The notes beneath the pieces were generated by a model that was not told the DNA's origin, ran no database searches, and saw only the letters and a program-made list of their open reading frames with translations. From NCBI GenBank assembly GCA_013054445.1, contig JAAMPI010000103.1, forward strand, positions 1 to 64,000: a stretch of DNA of 64,000 nucleotides, in the 5' to 3' direction. Origin of the DNA: Cudoniella acicularis (taxonomy: Eukaryota > Ascomycota > Leotiomycetes > Helotiales > Helotiaceae). The translations under genes and the position numbers were made by a program. This document shows, one piece after another, positions 13,202-24,203 of this stretch; the stretch's first letter is position 1; every line of letters starts with the position of its first letter.

Positions 13202-14185
13202 CTAAGCCCTCCCTTTCCCCTTTCCCCTAGTTTTAGTCACCTTCGCAGGGGCTCTTCCCTTGGCTTTGGCCTTCCCTTTTGATGGTACAGGAGGAGGTGT
13301 TGGTTCTTTCTCAATTTCCTCTTCCGCTTCTTCTGCTGGTTGGTTTTCTTTTTCGTCTTCTTCCTCCTCCTCGTCGTCGCTACTCATGAACTCGTCATCT
13401 TCATCGAATCCAAAGAACGACTTTGCTTTAGGCTTGACTTCAGGCTCGGAGGGAGGTGTGGTATCCTTTGAACTAGTACCTTCCATAACCTCGTTTTCAC
13501 TGCCAGAGTTTCCAGATCCAGAGCTACTGCCATTCGACGTTCCCAGTAGATTGTCCTTAAAATCTCCCGATTTCATGGCTGCAATGACAGCATGCCTGGT
13601 TCGCTCCTCACTCTCTGTCTTATCTTCCATCCAGGCTCCATCAACCTTGCCTTTGTTTCCAGATCGAAGTTCTTCCTCTCTGCGCTCTGCAAGTTCAACA
13701 ACTTGTTCCCATCTTTTTCGTCGTTCTTCCTTTTCTTTCTTCGCCATCTCTGGTTTAATTGCTAGGTATTCTGCCAACGCCTTCGCTTCATTCACGGTTC
13801 GCAACCTGCGACCATCCAGATTGCGACTAGAGCCGTTATCATCTCCTTGATTCCGTTTGCGCTTTGACGACATGCGACCACCAGCAGCCCGAAGTTGTGA
13901 CCCGAATCCTCCTTTGCCACCACATAATCGTGCTGAAAGTCGTAGAGAGAGGAAAGTATCCTGTGTCGAGGGGAGGAGGTCGGAGATGTGAGCACTCGAT
14001 GAACTTTGTAATTGTTTGTTCGATACTGTAGTGAGGATAAGATTGTCGCCATTCACGGGCAGTCGATCATAGATGCGATCATGAAGTTGTGAAATGGTTG
14101 TATCCACAGATAGAGGGAGGGCGAGTGTTGGCGGGAGACCCAAGCCCGGGAAAGCTGTTAACAACACGTTGATGGTTGGCGCCAT
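13202..14185 (-). CDS. SDE2: Sde2, ubiquitin-fold splicing / genome-stability factor
   Basis: Single-exon gene of 327 aa when started at [14 protein letters not shown] (ATG 14185-14183). The open frame extends 47 codons further upstream but without another ATG. Residues 1-90 form a ubiquitin-like domain ending in a GG pair (89-90), directly followed by [21 protein letters not shown]. In fission yeast, Sde2 is cut after GG by ubiquitin proteases, and the exposed KGG-ended fragment joins the spliceosome to promote excision of selected introns. The middle is a charged helix ([19 protein letters not shown]). The tail is acidic, then ends in Lys/Gly/Arg-rich repeats. The gene is divergent from the GH43 gene. 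Processing here is inferred from the conserved junction. Confidence 0.92.
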   Translation of the reverse strand: MAPTINVLLTAFPGLGLPPTLALPLSVDTTISQLHDRIYDRLPVNGDNLILTTVSNKQLQSSSSAHISDLLPSTQDTFLSLRLSARLCGGKGGFGSQLRAAGGRMSSKRKRNQGDDNGSSRNLDGRRLRTVNEAKALAEYLAIKPEMAKKEKEERRKRWEQVVELAERREEELRSGNKGKVDGAWMEDKTESEERTRHAVIAAMKSGDFKDNLLGTSNGSSSGSGNSGSENEVMEGTSSKDTTPPSEPEVKPKAKSFFGFDEDDEFMSSDDEEEEEDEKENQPAEEAEEEIEKEPTPPPVPSKGKAKAKGRAPAKVTKTRGKGKGRA

Positions 14186-14622
14186 ATTGTGCAGGTGTTT
14201 TGATCTTGATTGAGAAAGATATTGAGGTGGGGAATCAAGATACCTGAGATTGTCGCAAACATGAGATTTTGATACGAATATAAAGACCGTGTTAGGAACA
14301 CACCAACTCGGCTCGGTAAGCACCAAATAAGGTTAGACGTGTGTTGGCGCGCCAAGCGCCACCCGTTCCTCCTCCGGATAAATGCGTCGTCCCGGATAAA
14401 TCTTACACTTTCTCCAAAACTTCGATGAGGAACGTCCAGTTCCATCCAGGATAAAAGGGAGACCGGAGCGTCGGAAGCAAAAATGGGGAGCTTGAGAACA
14501 GCCCACGGGTGGACTAGTAAGTATTTAAAAGGTTTGTCCTCTTCTCATAATTTTGCCCTCACCTTCCTCTACCTATTTAATTTCTTTATCACATTGCTGT
14601 ACCATCACATCAAACGACAGTC
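14186..14622. promoter_or_regulatory. Divergent promoter between SDE2 and the GH43 gene
   Basis: The 437-base gap separates two outward-facing genes. A pyrimidine-rich tract with CATCACATCA lies just before the GH43 ATG. No specific factor site is recognised. Confidence 0.35.
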
Positions 14623-15585
14623 ATGCCAGACGAACCATTGGTGAAGCACATATTCACAGCAGACCCATCTGCACATGTTTTCAAAGGAAAGATATTCGTG
14701 TATCCCTCCCACGATCGGAAGACCGACATTAAGGATAACGACAATGGAGATCAGTATGACATGAACGATTATCATGTGCTATCACTTGAGTCAATTGGTG
14801 GACCAGTGACAGATCACGGGGTTGCTCTGAAAGCGGAGGATATTCCATGGGTCTCGAAGCAACTCTGGGCACCAGATGCAGCCTCCAAGAATGGAAAATA
14901 CTACCTGTTTTTCCCAGCCCGTGACAAGGAGGGCATTTTCCGCATTGGTGTGGCTGTCAGCTCCGCACCCGAAGGACCATTCAAGCCGGAGCCGGAACCC
15001 ATTGCTGGAAGTTATAGCATTGATCCAGCTAGTTTTGTTGACGAGGATGGAAAAGCCTACCTGTATTTTGGAGGAGTTTGGGGCGGTCAATTGCAATGCT
15101 GGCAGACAGGAAAATTTGTGAAGGAGGCATATTCAACAATGGAGGCCCAGACAGGCCCCGCACTGCTGCCCCGCGTTGCACAACTCAGCGAAGATATGCT
15201 TTCATTCCAGGGAGATATTTCCGAGCTTGCAATTCTGGACGCTGATGGAACTTCCCTCAGATCCGATGACCATGACCGTCGTTTCTTCGAGGCCGCTTGG
15301 ATGCACAAAAGGAACGGCAAATACTACTTCTCATACTCTACCGGTGATACGCACTTCTTGGCTTATGCCACAGGAGACAGCCCACTCGGACCATTCACGT
15401 ATCAAGGACGAATTCTAGATCCAGTTCAGGGGTGGACGACGCATCATTCAATCGTCGAGTTTCAAGGCAAATGGTATTTGTTTTACCACGACACATCGCT
15501 ATCTGGGAAGAATCACCTGAGGAGTGTCAAGATGCGGGAAATATTCTACAATGAGGATGGTACAATTAAGCTATCCAATTATTAG
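14623..15585 (+). CDS. Intracellular GH43 glycoside hydrolase (beta-xylosidase / arabinofuranosidase family)
   Basis: Intronless gene of 320 aa, the length of one five-bladed GH43 domain. Catalytic positions can be read: general base Asp14 (FTADPSAHVF), pKa-modulating Asp134 (YSIDPASF) and general acid Glu223 (FFEAAWMHK). The active-site histidine region GWTTHHSIVEF lies near the end. There is no signal peptide and no accessory binding module, so it should act in the cytosol on imported short xylo- or arabino-oligosaccharides. Intron absence in an intron-rich neighbourhood fits, but does not prove, an old bacterial origin. Its neighbour two genes on is a polyol dehydrogenase, which could use pentose-derived sugars, but RPS10 lies between, so I do not claim a cluster. 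The exact substrate cannot be told. Confidence 0.9.
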   Translation: MPDEPLVKHIFTADPSAHVFKGKIFVYPSHDRKTDIKDNDNGDQYDMNDYHVLSLESIGGPVTDHGVALKAEDIPWVSKQLWAPDAASKNGKYYLFFPARDKEGIFRIGVAVSSAPEGPFKPEPEPIAGSYSIDPASFVDEDGKAYLYFGGVWGGQLQCWQTGKFVKEAYSTMEAQTGPALLPRVAQLSEDMLSFQGDISELAILDADGTSLRSDDHDRRFFEAAWMHKRNGKYYFSYSTGDTHFLAYATGDSPLGPFTYQGRILDPVQGWTTHHSIVEFQGKWYLFYHDTSLSGKNHLRSVKMREIFYNEDGTIKLSNY

Positions 15586-16168
15586 TCTTTGCAACTAGCA
15601 AATTGCCAATTCAAAAACTATTCAGTCAAGTAGAGTCAACCAACCTCATTTCCCATAACTGCTTGAAGTTTACTTTGGAAGGACCCCTTCAGATTTAGAC
15701 CAAAAATTCCGAATTTCGAAGAATCTTCAAATCGGATGGTCAGGTAAAGAAGTAGCTTCCACATAAGATTATTTTGAATGACTTGCCTAAGTATACACAG
15801 GTGTAGTATTTTCATATTTATTAGCTAAAGCCAAACGTGAATTCGCCGGCTACTGCCTGCTCTGATTTAAGCACATATGTTCTGTTCAATAGAGATTTTA
15901 AGAAAAGAAGAGTCGCTATAAATGCAAACGGAAGTGAAAATTTATGCCGTGAATTGCAAGAATGTTTTGTTTGTGGGTTTAAGGGGATCAGAGTCTGGTG
16001 GAGGCATCTGTGGCTGAAGCTTCAACAAGACGAATAAGTACTAGCGCATATTTTAGTACACCAGCCACACCACCTCGCCTAAAGCACACACTGCGCACAA
16101 ATAATTATCACGAACTTTTCAACCCCACGAACAACGACAAGTATCATCGACGTCAACCAACCGCCAAG
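15586..16168. other. Intergenic: GH43 3' flank and RPS10 promoter
   Basis: The left part is AT-rich 3' flank. The right part, about 16050-16168, is CA- and pyrimidine-rich (CACACCACCTCG, CACACTGCGCAC), a common look for strong ribosomal-protein promoters. No ORF is supported. Confidence 0.4.
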
Positions 16169-16847
16169 ATGTGAGTCTCATGCCCAGCTTTCCCTTTTCA
16201 ATTGCACCCAAAACTTCCCAGCGCAGCATTCATATGTGGCGTGTTTATCTTTACCAAACGCCTGTACACATTCTGACAACGCTGCAGGCTTATCCCAAAG
16301 GCCGACCGCAAAAAGATCCACGAGTATCTCTTCAGGGAGGGCGTTCTCGTCGCCAAGAAAGACTACGACGCACCGAAGCACAACGACATTGACACCAAGA
16401 ACCTCTACGTTGTCAAAGCCTGCCAATCTCTCACCTCCCGAGGCTACGTCAAGACTCAATTCTCATGGCAATACTACTACTACACTCTCACCCCTGAGGG
16501 TCTCGACTACCTCCGTGAATGGCTCCATCTCCCCGCTGAGATCGTCCCAGCTACGCACATCAAGCAACAGCGATCGCATGCTCCTCCTCGTGGAATGATG
16601 GGTGGTGAAGGCGAGCGTGAGCGCAAGCCGTTTGGTGGACGCGGTGGCCGTGGAGGTGATAGAGATCGTGGCGATCGTGAGGGAGGCTACAGAAGACGCG
16701 ATGCTGGAGAGGGCAAGGAGGGTGCACCATCCGGAGAGTTCGCTCCTTCATTGTGAGTTCACATACCTTCATATTCTTATTCACAGCGACTAATTATATT
16801 CTAGCCGTGGTGGATTCGGCCGTGGCCGTGGAGCTCCTCCTTCTTAA
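16169..16847 (+). CDS. RPS10: 40S ribosomal protein S10 (eS10)
   Basis: Exons 16169-16170, 16288-16752 and 16805-16847 give 169 aa. The start codon is split: exon 1 supplies only AT before a GTGAGT donor, and exon 2 supplies G after CAG. Reading resumes as the conserved start [16 protein letters not shown]. The eS10 winged-helix domain runs to about residue 95 ([24 protein letters not shown]), and the tail is an Arg/Gly-rich stretch ([18 protein letters not shown]) typical of the family and a likely arginine-methylation target. The protein sits on the 40S head near the mRNA entry. The split start makes correct splicing essential for any product. Confidence 0.96.
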
Positions 16848-18040
16848 ATTGGCATTTTGTTCCGCTTGCTTTGCATCGACAGAAATACCTTACATACTCT
16901 TGAGTGGGTCGGCTGGACAGTAGCGCGTTAAGTCGAGTGGTGATAGAAATCGCTGTTGGTGAATAGGTCGAAGAGGGAAGTTGACACTTCAAAACTGTCA
17001 GATAGCATAACAAGCTTCTTCCGAGCGTTTTCTGGCAGTTTTTTCGTGAATTACAGAGAAATCGACCTACCATTTCCATTATAGGTCTATTTGTGAGACT
17101 TGGGGTCAACCTGAAAAGCGGAGATATATTTTACATGAAAGTAAAACGTGCCAAGAATGATATTTCCGCAAAGCGTGGGAGGAGACTTTTTTTTTTTCGA
17201 GCGCATGCCAGATTCCAAAATCCCTCACAGCTTAAGCCATCTCTGCCCGCAGTGCTGCTTCAACGACAGCCACACTCCTCAGTCTCTGTAAGGAATTCAA
17301 CCAAACACCTTTTCCCTAGCGCGTGACGACCACAGTGGCCTTCCCGCAAATGCTATCTCCCCGGATTTGGAGGGCATGCCTTGCAAAAGGAAAGGTCAAC
17401 ACTGGGTTTGGACTTTGAGGTGGCAGGCCTTGCAGCAATAGTCCCAATTTGAGGCCTTATGACTTGTCGATCTTCTCGTGGCTGAATATGGCCCATCCAT
17501 TGGACTCAGACTCAAGAAACGAGGGCCACTGCAGCATCTTGGGCCATGATACTTCACGGCCGGCCCCCTCAGTCCCTGCACGGTCCGATGTTGCTGATGC
17601 CGGGACCAGGCTGCTTTTTCCGGACACGCCCCAGAGGTACGGTGTGAGGAAAACGAACGAGAAATGGGGAGATGGCCCAATTGCCAACGGCGACGACGAC
17701 GCAGCTCCTGCGAAAAACTTTGCTTGAGCTTGTACGTGGCGTGGGCGTTCATTTCTTTGGCCCGCAGAGTCGCAGACTGCCAGCTTTCCCCCCTTCCCCA
17801 CCCGGCTGCTGTAGGCGGGGTTTGTGTGACCCCTGCAAGATGAGCCGATAAGGGGAGGCAGCATCAACCTGGACTCCCAGTTAATGCTTGGCCTACGGAG
17901 CTCGCCCGCTCTGTCGCTCATACTTAAGAAGCCCAGACAGCTCCCTCTTCACAGAGATCCAACCTTCTTGCTTCCTCTCTCGCAGCCCAGCTTTCGATCA
18001 CTACCCCGCACTTGCACCTCGAACGAAACATTCAGACACG
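16848..18040. other. Intergenic: long promoter region of the polyol dehydrogenase
   Basis: About 1.2 kb lie between RPS10 and the dehydrogenase. A T-run lies near 17190. Overlapping ORFs of 92 and 154 codons on opposite strands at 17449-17921 look like by-products of GC-rich sequence and show no domain. Pyrimidine-rich leader-like sequence runs from about 17930 to the ATG. Confidence 0.4.
17796..17820. promoter_or_regulatory. Paired CreA-like sites (SYGGRG)
   Basis: GTGGGG on the minus strand (17796-17801) and GCGGGG on the plus strand (17815-17820) both fit the fungal carbon-catabolite repressor consensus SYGGRG. They lie about 220-245 bases upstream of the polyol dehydrogenase ATG. Paired sites are the functional form described for CreA. 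The motif is short, so chance matches are common. Confidence 0.35.
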
Positions 18041-20344
18041 ATGGCGTCCCTCCCAACACAAATGAAGGCCCTTAGGTATGAAAATCCCCTCGTTGGCTTT
18101 CCCCGGAGCTCGAATTGCGGTGTGAAATCAAGAAGCATCAGCGTACCTCTCTATGCAAGAAAGCGGCACTCAATTGGCCCGGTGAATCGAATCGTGTCGG
18201 AGTCCGGCTGACAGGTTTCTTCCCACAGGTACACCAAACCCGAGGAATACGGCATTGTCACCGTTCCGCTCCCAAAGGTCCGTCATCCATAAGAAGTATT
18301 GCGGGGTAACTGGAGGGCATTCGCTGAATTAGGCATCCAGCTCCGCGAGAACGACGTTTTGATCAAGGTCAAGGCATGTGGTGTCTGCGGCACTGACTTG
18401 CACATTCACGAAGGAGAATTCATCGCAAAGGTATGGGACATGTTCTTTTATACGTCGAGGTGTTGGTTCTCCACAATTTCCAGTGCAATGTTGTACCCTG
18501 ATGGCTGTTCAACTTAGCCTAAACGAGCATCGAATCTCGCTAACGCCCCCCTTTTTTGACAGTTCCCCCTTATTCCTGGTATGTAATTATCGACAAGAAT
18601 TTATTACCTCTCCCACTCCCTTCATATTTCCCCCGGTCGGCCCAAAAATTCTCCATAGTAGCAGATGACTTCTTCTGGCGTTCGAATGTCGCATTTGCCC
18701 TGGTTGGCCATCTTCACTTCCCTTCAAAGATGTCTCCCAATTTAGCTCGAAAATGTTCCACAGTACCAGAGAATATCTCACAACGCCTGAATTTCACCTT
18801 GAATTAAACAAGGCCATGGTCGAAAGTGTTCCGCGATAGCAAATGATCTCTCCTGGTGGTCGTGTATTGTCCTGACCCTGGGCTTGGGGGAACAACTTAT
18901 CCATGATGTGCGATATCGAATTCGAAAAGTTCTCAGATGTTTTTAAACATTATCAGAGACACCTCGGAGATTGAAATTTCAACACTGGTCGCCTTCGCTT
19001 AATGACTTTTTGTTCAACTCATTTCCACGCTCCCGCTACACCACCCCATCTACCCCTCTTTCTTTCAGACATGAGCAAGATTTATATATGCTAACAACAC
19101 TCAGGTCACGAGACTGTAGGTATTATAGCTGCCGTGGGGCCGAAGGTTAAAGGCTTCGCTGTTGGTGAACGTGTCGTCGCGGAGTTCGTATTCCTCTAAA
19201 GGATTTTGAATTTTCAGGTCTGACTTTCCCCAGTAACTCCGAACTTTGCAACGAGTGCTTCTACTGTCGACGTGGCGAGCTTCTGCTATGTGAACACTTC
19301 GAGGCTCACGGTGTTACTATGGGTTCGTTTTATTCTTCATCTTCCACTTCATCGCTAACAAGTTACAGATGGTGGATTCGCTGAGTACTGTGCATATGTA
19401 TGATTTCTGGAACTTGTGATGACCTGCTACTGTTATTGGACCTAACATATGTATAGCCCGCCGGCAAAGTCTTCAAGATCCACAACCTATCTGATGTTGA
19501 AGCAACTCTTCTCGAGCCAGCGTCTTGTGCTGCACACGGACTCGACAAGATCTCCCCCAAGCTCGGCTCATCCGTCCTCATGTTCGGAGCTGGACCAACC
19601 GGACTTGTATTGGCCCAGATGCTGAAACAAAATGGCGGTTGCCATGTTGTCATTGCTGCACCTGAGGGTCTTAAGATGGAGTTGGCCAAGAAGCTTGGTG
19701 CTGCTGATGTTGGTCATTCATTATTATACTCAACACCGACTAACAATATGTCCAGGAATACATAGAGCTCTCTCGAAAGGAACCCGAGGTCCAATTCAAC
19801 AAGCTCAAGGCTAACAACCCATATGGCTTTGAGTACGTATTCTTACTCAACTCTTCGTAATATGGGCTTTTAGTTGGGCATTATTGCTAACATAAAACAG
19901 CATCGTAGTTGAAGCAACTGGCAGCCCTAAGATTTTGGAAGATGTAAGGTTCCTATTTCCCAGATTATTATTCCGAGTCGCGCGGGTGGATGTTTCATCT
20001 TCCCAACTCCTTTTGATCCTCTTCTCCTTGAATGAACATATGCTTACTTGTTGAAGGCGATCAACTACGTCAGACGTGGCGGAAAATTGGTCGTCTACGG
20101 AGTTTACTCCGCCGCTGCTCGTGTCTCTTGGCCACCAAGCAAGATCTTTGGTGATGAGATCACCATTCTTGGTTCCTTCTCTGAGACCTACATGTTTCCG
20201 GCAGCAATTGACTATCTTGACTCGGGCAAAGTGAAAGTAGAGGGCATCGTTAACAAAACCTACAAGCTTGAGCAGTGGGGTGAGTGTTTGGAGGCTATGC
20301 GAAACAAGAGTGCCATTAAGGCCGCTATTGTTTTCGAGGATTAA
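18041..20344 (+). CDS. Zinc-dependent medium-chain polyol/alcohol dehydrogenase
   Basis: NAD(P)-linked oxidation of a polyol or secondary alcohol. Eleven exons: 18041-18075, 18229-18277, 18341-18430, 18563-18578, 19105-19183, 19234-19322, 19369-19397, 19457-19708, 19756-19832, 19901-19943 and 20057-20344; phases agree and give 348 aa. Catalytic-zinc ligands are the Cys of CGVCGTDLH and the His of PGHET. The structural-zinc lobe is [14 protein letters not shown]. The Rossmann fold is marked by [11 protein letters not shown]. Exon 4 is only 16 nt, followed by a 526-nt intron. Three introns use GTT donors. The family includes sorbitol, xylitol and arabinitol dehydrogenases; I cannot choose among them. 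No targeting signal is visible. Confidence 0.92.
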
Positions 20345-23165
20345 GTTCCAAAACTGGCTTTGTGTTCGCAAGATTCCGTTCTTAAAAGGTTCCACTTTTA
20401 GAGCTTGATTACATTGGAATAGATGACTAAAGACTTTGTATTCGTTATGAATTATGAAACCTCTTGGTACATACCAATGGACTATGGCACGCGTGGCACG
20501 AGTTTGACTTGACATGAATGCTGAGAAAAATGCTTGAAGAAGCTAATGCTCAATTACTCAGTCTCTTGAACTCTCAATTTCACTTTCTCATTCGATTTAT
20601 TCAGCAAGATGAGGTGGCCTTGCCACAAATCGACAACACATCTCTACATCACTTTAGGAAGTATTTAAATCTTTGAATTATCCTTCGCACCATGGTTGAA
20701 CACTCATGTTGAATACTCCTTTCTCAAGCGAGTACCTCTTCTCATTTAACAAGTTTTTCCTTCTGCAGATAGAAGGAGCAGAAGTAGGACCGTTTAAAAT
20801 TAGAGATAAGAGAAAAAAGAGGCCGTAATATCTTATTTTTGTGAGTACCTCTCCTCGCGTTACTACCTTTGCTTAAGGATAGGTATTTATGTGTAAACTT
20901 CAGATGTGACGGTCAAATGACTCGAATTCACATTTCCAACTTCGAAAAGCTAGCACCGCTTTTGAGCCACTTCCGGGTGGTAACCAAGGGACATGAGGCT
21001 TCTTCATCTTCAAACATTACGGAGCAAATAGTTCAGTGTTTGTCCATTTATTTGAGAAAGAACCATTACGGTCACGAAGAAAGCGGATAGTTTACATTTC
21101 CAGCGGCTTAGTAATTGTCATATCGCTTTTCGATAGTATTTCACCTGCCCTCCTTGTCGAATTTGAAATGGGTCGGCTTGAATTAGTAGCCTTAAGGCGG
21201 GTACCGAGGTTTTCTACCTCAAAAGTACAGGCTTTTAAGCCAATTATCACTGTGTCCAAGGTGAAAGATTTTCTGTTTTTATACTTGCTAGTTTTATTAT
21301 GTGTATTTTTCTTTTTTCTTTTCAATTCTTTGGTGTACTAGTTCCACGGTATAGGGTTTACTGTGACCCAGGAAACCTCGCAGGTCGCGAGAAGGGATGC
21401 CAAGTTGACATTACTGACTAGATATTGACCCACGACTAGCTTATGTATCTTATCTAGAATTGTGAATAAAAACGGTCTTAATCTCAATAGCGAATTTTGT
21501 CTAGTTCTAGCGGGCCTCTCAAATATCGAGTTTGGCCCCTTGGGACTAGTGGTTTCTCGACCCACGATTTGAGAGTAGAAGAGGAAAAAACTGGCGCTGA
21601 TGAGATTGGTTCCGACAATAATAGCTATAACGAGGTCAATGAAATCGAGCATTGTCCTGTGAGACTTAGATGAGAGCTTAGCATTAGCAAATTTAACAAA
21701 GTAATGGCGAGGCTAAATAGAAACTTGCGACTTGAAGGGAGTGTAATTTGCCCGGGGCCAGATACTATAGAGAGAACCAGATGTGATGACAGCGAGAGAG
21801 GTGATAATAGTGGAAAAAAAGTTGACAGCAAGAGAGGGCATCTTAAAGTTTATGATACCTCGGAAAATTTAATGCATGCAGGCATGTCTCCCTGCGTGTG
21901 GAGCAAGAATTCTGAGCTTGAATCTGTAACGCTGTGAAATATTCTTTCTGCCGTTCCCGGAATGTATCAGTTTGTTGTGGTTTAATCCCTGAAGTATAAC
22001 TATCTAGTTTCGATCTTTGATGCTTGAGATATTTATTGTTAGACTATTCGGCCTATTTCACTTGATATTGGAATCGTTATACCGGTACTTTACTGCCTCC
22101 GCATTGCTCAGATACTAAAATAGACTGGATAGAGAGTATTCTCAAAGATGATACCTTCTTGCTAACAGCTTTTGATTAAGTTAATATGTCCGAGGTCGTA
22201 TAACTGTTCCGCGATGGAAATTTGGGAATCTGGTTGGTTTGAATATGCATTTGTGGTGGGATGCATCACAAGCGTCGAGTAAATAAAATATAGATTTCAG
22301 AGTCTTGCCGACAAGGTACATACAAAATAGTTTCACGAAACTTGACAAGAAAAGCAAGGTATATTTCGTTGATTGCGTGTGCGTACCGTACGAAGAATGG
22401 CCCTATTATTCCTGAAGTTGCGTTACTTGACATTACTGATCGTTGTTTACTGCGACAACCGTTGGTATGGAGCACATGATATTCTGAATTCTCCTTGGAG
22501 TAGCATTGACAATAGTCGTGTATGGTCAGCTGCTCTCAACGATTTCGCTATTGTCAACGACTCAGTTGCTGTTAAGTACTCAGCTCGCCTTATAACTATG
22601 GGGCTTAGTTCGTACGGGCAACCCATCGGTAATTTTACAAACACAACCGTGCAAATTGGATAAGTACGTTCATGGTATTCGTCAATCTTGGTAAATGGTC
22701 CGAGAAGAACAAATTCCAAGAATATAGGAAGCAGACGAATACATCATATATGCTCCGAATGTTTCAGCAGCAATTTAGTGTCATCCACGTTGTCTATGCC
22801 CTGTTGTGACTCAATCGTTATTTAATAGTAGAAAATTTCACTGAAATTTAGTATTTTACAAACTCCTTATGTCTTGAAAACTCGTGGTATTTTGACATCT
22901 ATGCTAATTATTAATACTGGAATTTTCTCAACAACGGCCACTAAGCGAGCGTGTTTTAAGGGAGCCGATGCTTTGGTAAGGAAATGAGCAAAAATTATTC
23001 CTTTTGTGCTTTGGATTCTGCTTTTCTACTTAGAAATATTAAATTGGCTCGGAGAACAGGGAGATTTCACATATCCATTCATGCAATCCTGGAAAAGTTG
23101 AAATTGTGATCAAGTTCCAATTTCTCGTGGGTATTTTGGCAACTGGCCATTTTAGTAGAAATAAA
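20345..23165. other. Gene-poor 2.8-kb interval
   Basis: AT-rich sequence lies between the dehydrogenase and GET2. No complete gene can be built. The only stretch that reads like protein is at 22373-22663 (listed separately). I see no terminal repeats or transposase fragments. Confidence 0.5.
22373..22663 (+). pseudogene. Possible gene relic or lone exon
   Basis: A 96-codon frame whose last ~75 residues look protein-like: HDILNSPWSSIDNSRVWSA, then LNDFAIVNDSVAVKYSARLI and GQPIGNFTNTTVQIG. A hydrophobic stretch (LLFLKLRYLTLLIVVY) precedes it, as in a membrane protein with an outside N-glycosylated loop (NFT, NTT sites). No convincing upstream or downstream exon is found. It could be a decayed paralogue, a short real gene or chance; no family is assigned. 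Confidence 0.25.
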
Positions 23166-24203
23166 TTAGGCTCCCCTCAACCACGCAACGACTCCTAACA
23201 CAAACACACAAGTCATTGCATCTCCACTAATAGTCGTCCATATCCGGAAATACCGAGCAGCCAACCCCAAGTATCCCTTATAAGGCTGGGGAAGAAATCC
23301 CATGATAGTGCCCATAATTCCGCTTGACTGAATAGTACCTTTCTCCATGAAAAATCGACTCGTCTGTAAAAGCACTTCTGCCGTCGCAAAGATATAAAAG
23401 AAGTGGATGCTAGCAGGACTGAGTCCAGCTTCTTTGCCCGCAATGGTATATGCCAGACCACTTCGCTGGCGCTCAAGCAATGTGCCGGTGAATGTTGTTG
23501 TGAGTGCAATGTAAAGTCCAAGTCCAAGAGCAAATACGGCATGAATGATACGCCAAATATACGCATATGGATCCACTGATTCTGTACTCGTGGGCTGACC
23601 GGGCATTCCCCCCCATTCCGGGAAACGTCGGCATGCCTCCAGCTCCTTCTCCTGCAGCACCACCCATCATCTGCTGTAACATCTTCATCATCGGATCTTC
23701 TGCTCCTGGTACGCCCATTCCCTCCATACCTGGCATACCGCCCATGCCACCCAACCCTGGGAAGCCGGCAAACGGGTTGGCATTTCCTCCTGATGGTGGG
23801 GTGCCGGTGGGATCAAAGCCCAGCATCATCTGCCGGAGCTGGTCGTCGCTCATCTGTTGTCCGGGGGTGGGAGATGCATTGTTTGAGCGGCGAGTGGTTT
23901 TGCTGGGCTCATAGAAATGCTGAGAGATGTCTACTTCGTCTGGGTCGGCATGGGATGCCACTGTAGGTTGTGGTGGAGGGTCTATAAGGACAGGATTTTA
24001 GCGCGGATAACCCAAAAAGACGGCAAGAAAAAAGCCGTACCTCGTTGCACCCCCCCTCCGAGACCTGTAATCTTGTTCAATCTTGCTGAACCTCCAGCGC
24101 GGATCTTGGCTTCTCTCCTCTCTTTGCGGATTCGTGCTTGTTCAGCAGCACTTGAAGGTGGGGTGCTAACCTCAGAGGAGGGGGCGGGAGGTGTATCTGC
24201 CAT
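23166..24203 (-). CDS. GET2: Get2-like receptor of the GET pathway, with a single-base frame break
   Basis: With Get1 it forms the ER receptor for Get3 loaded with tail-anchored proteins. Exons are 24203-24041 and 23981-23166; 325 aa after correction. The N-terminus carries the basic Get3-binding motif ARIRKERREAKIRAGG. A Gly/Met/Pro-rich linker (GFPGLGGMGGMPGMEG) follows, and the C-terminal half has three hydrophobic segments (IIHAVFALGLGLYIALTTT; ASIHFFYIFATAEVLL; TCVFVLGVVAWL). The frame breaks at a run of seven G on the coding strand (23614-23608). Before it the frame reads PTFPGMGG; after it, one frame over, MPGQPTSTESVDPYAYIWR leads straight into the membrane part. Six G would join the two. 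Sequence error is the simplest reading. Confidence 0.85.

Noticed and set aside
17449..17921. Overlapping ORFs of 92 and 154 codons
   Set aside because: They lie on opposite strands in promoter sequence with no domain character; probably composition effects.
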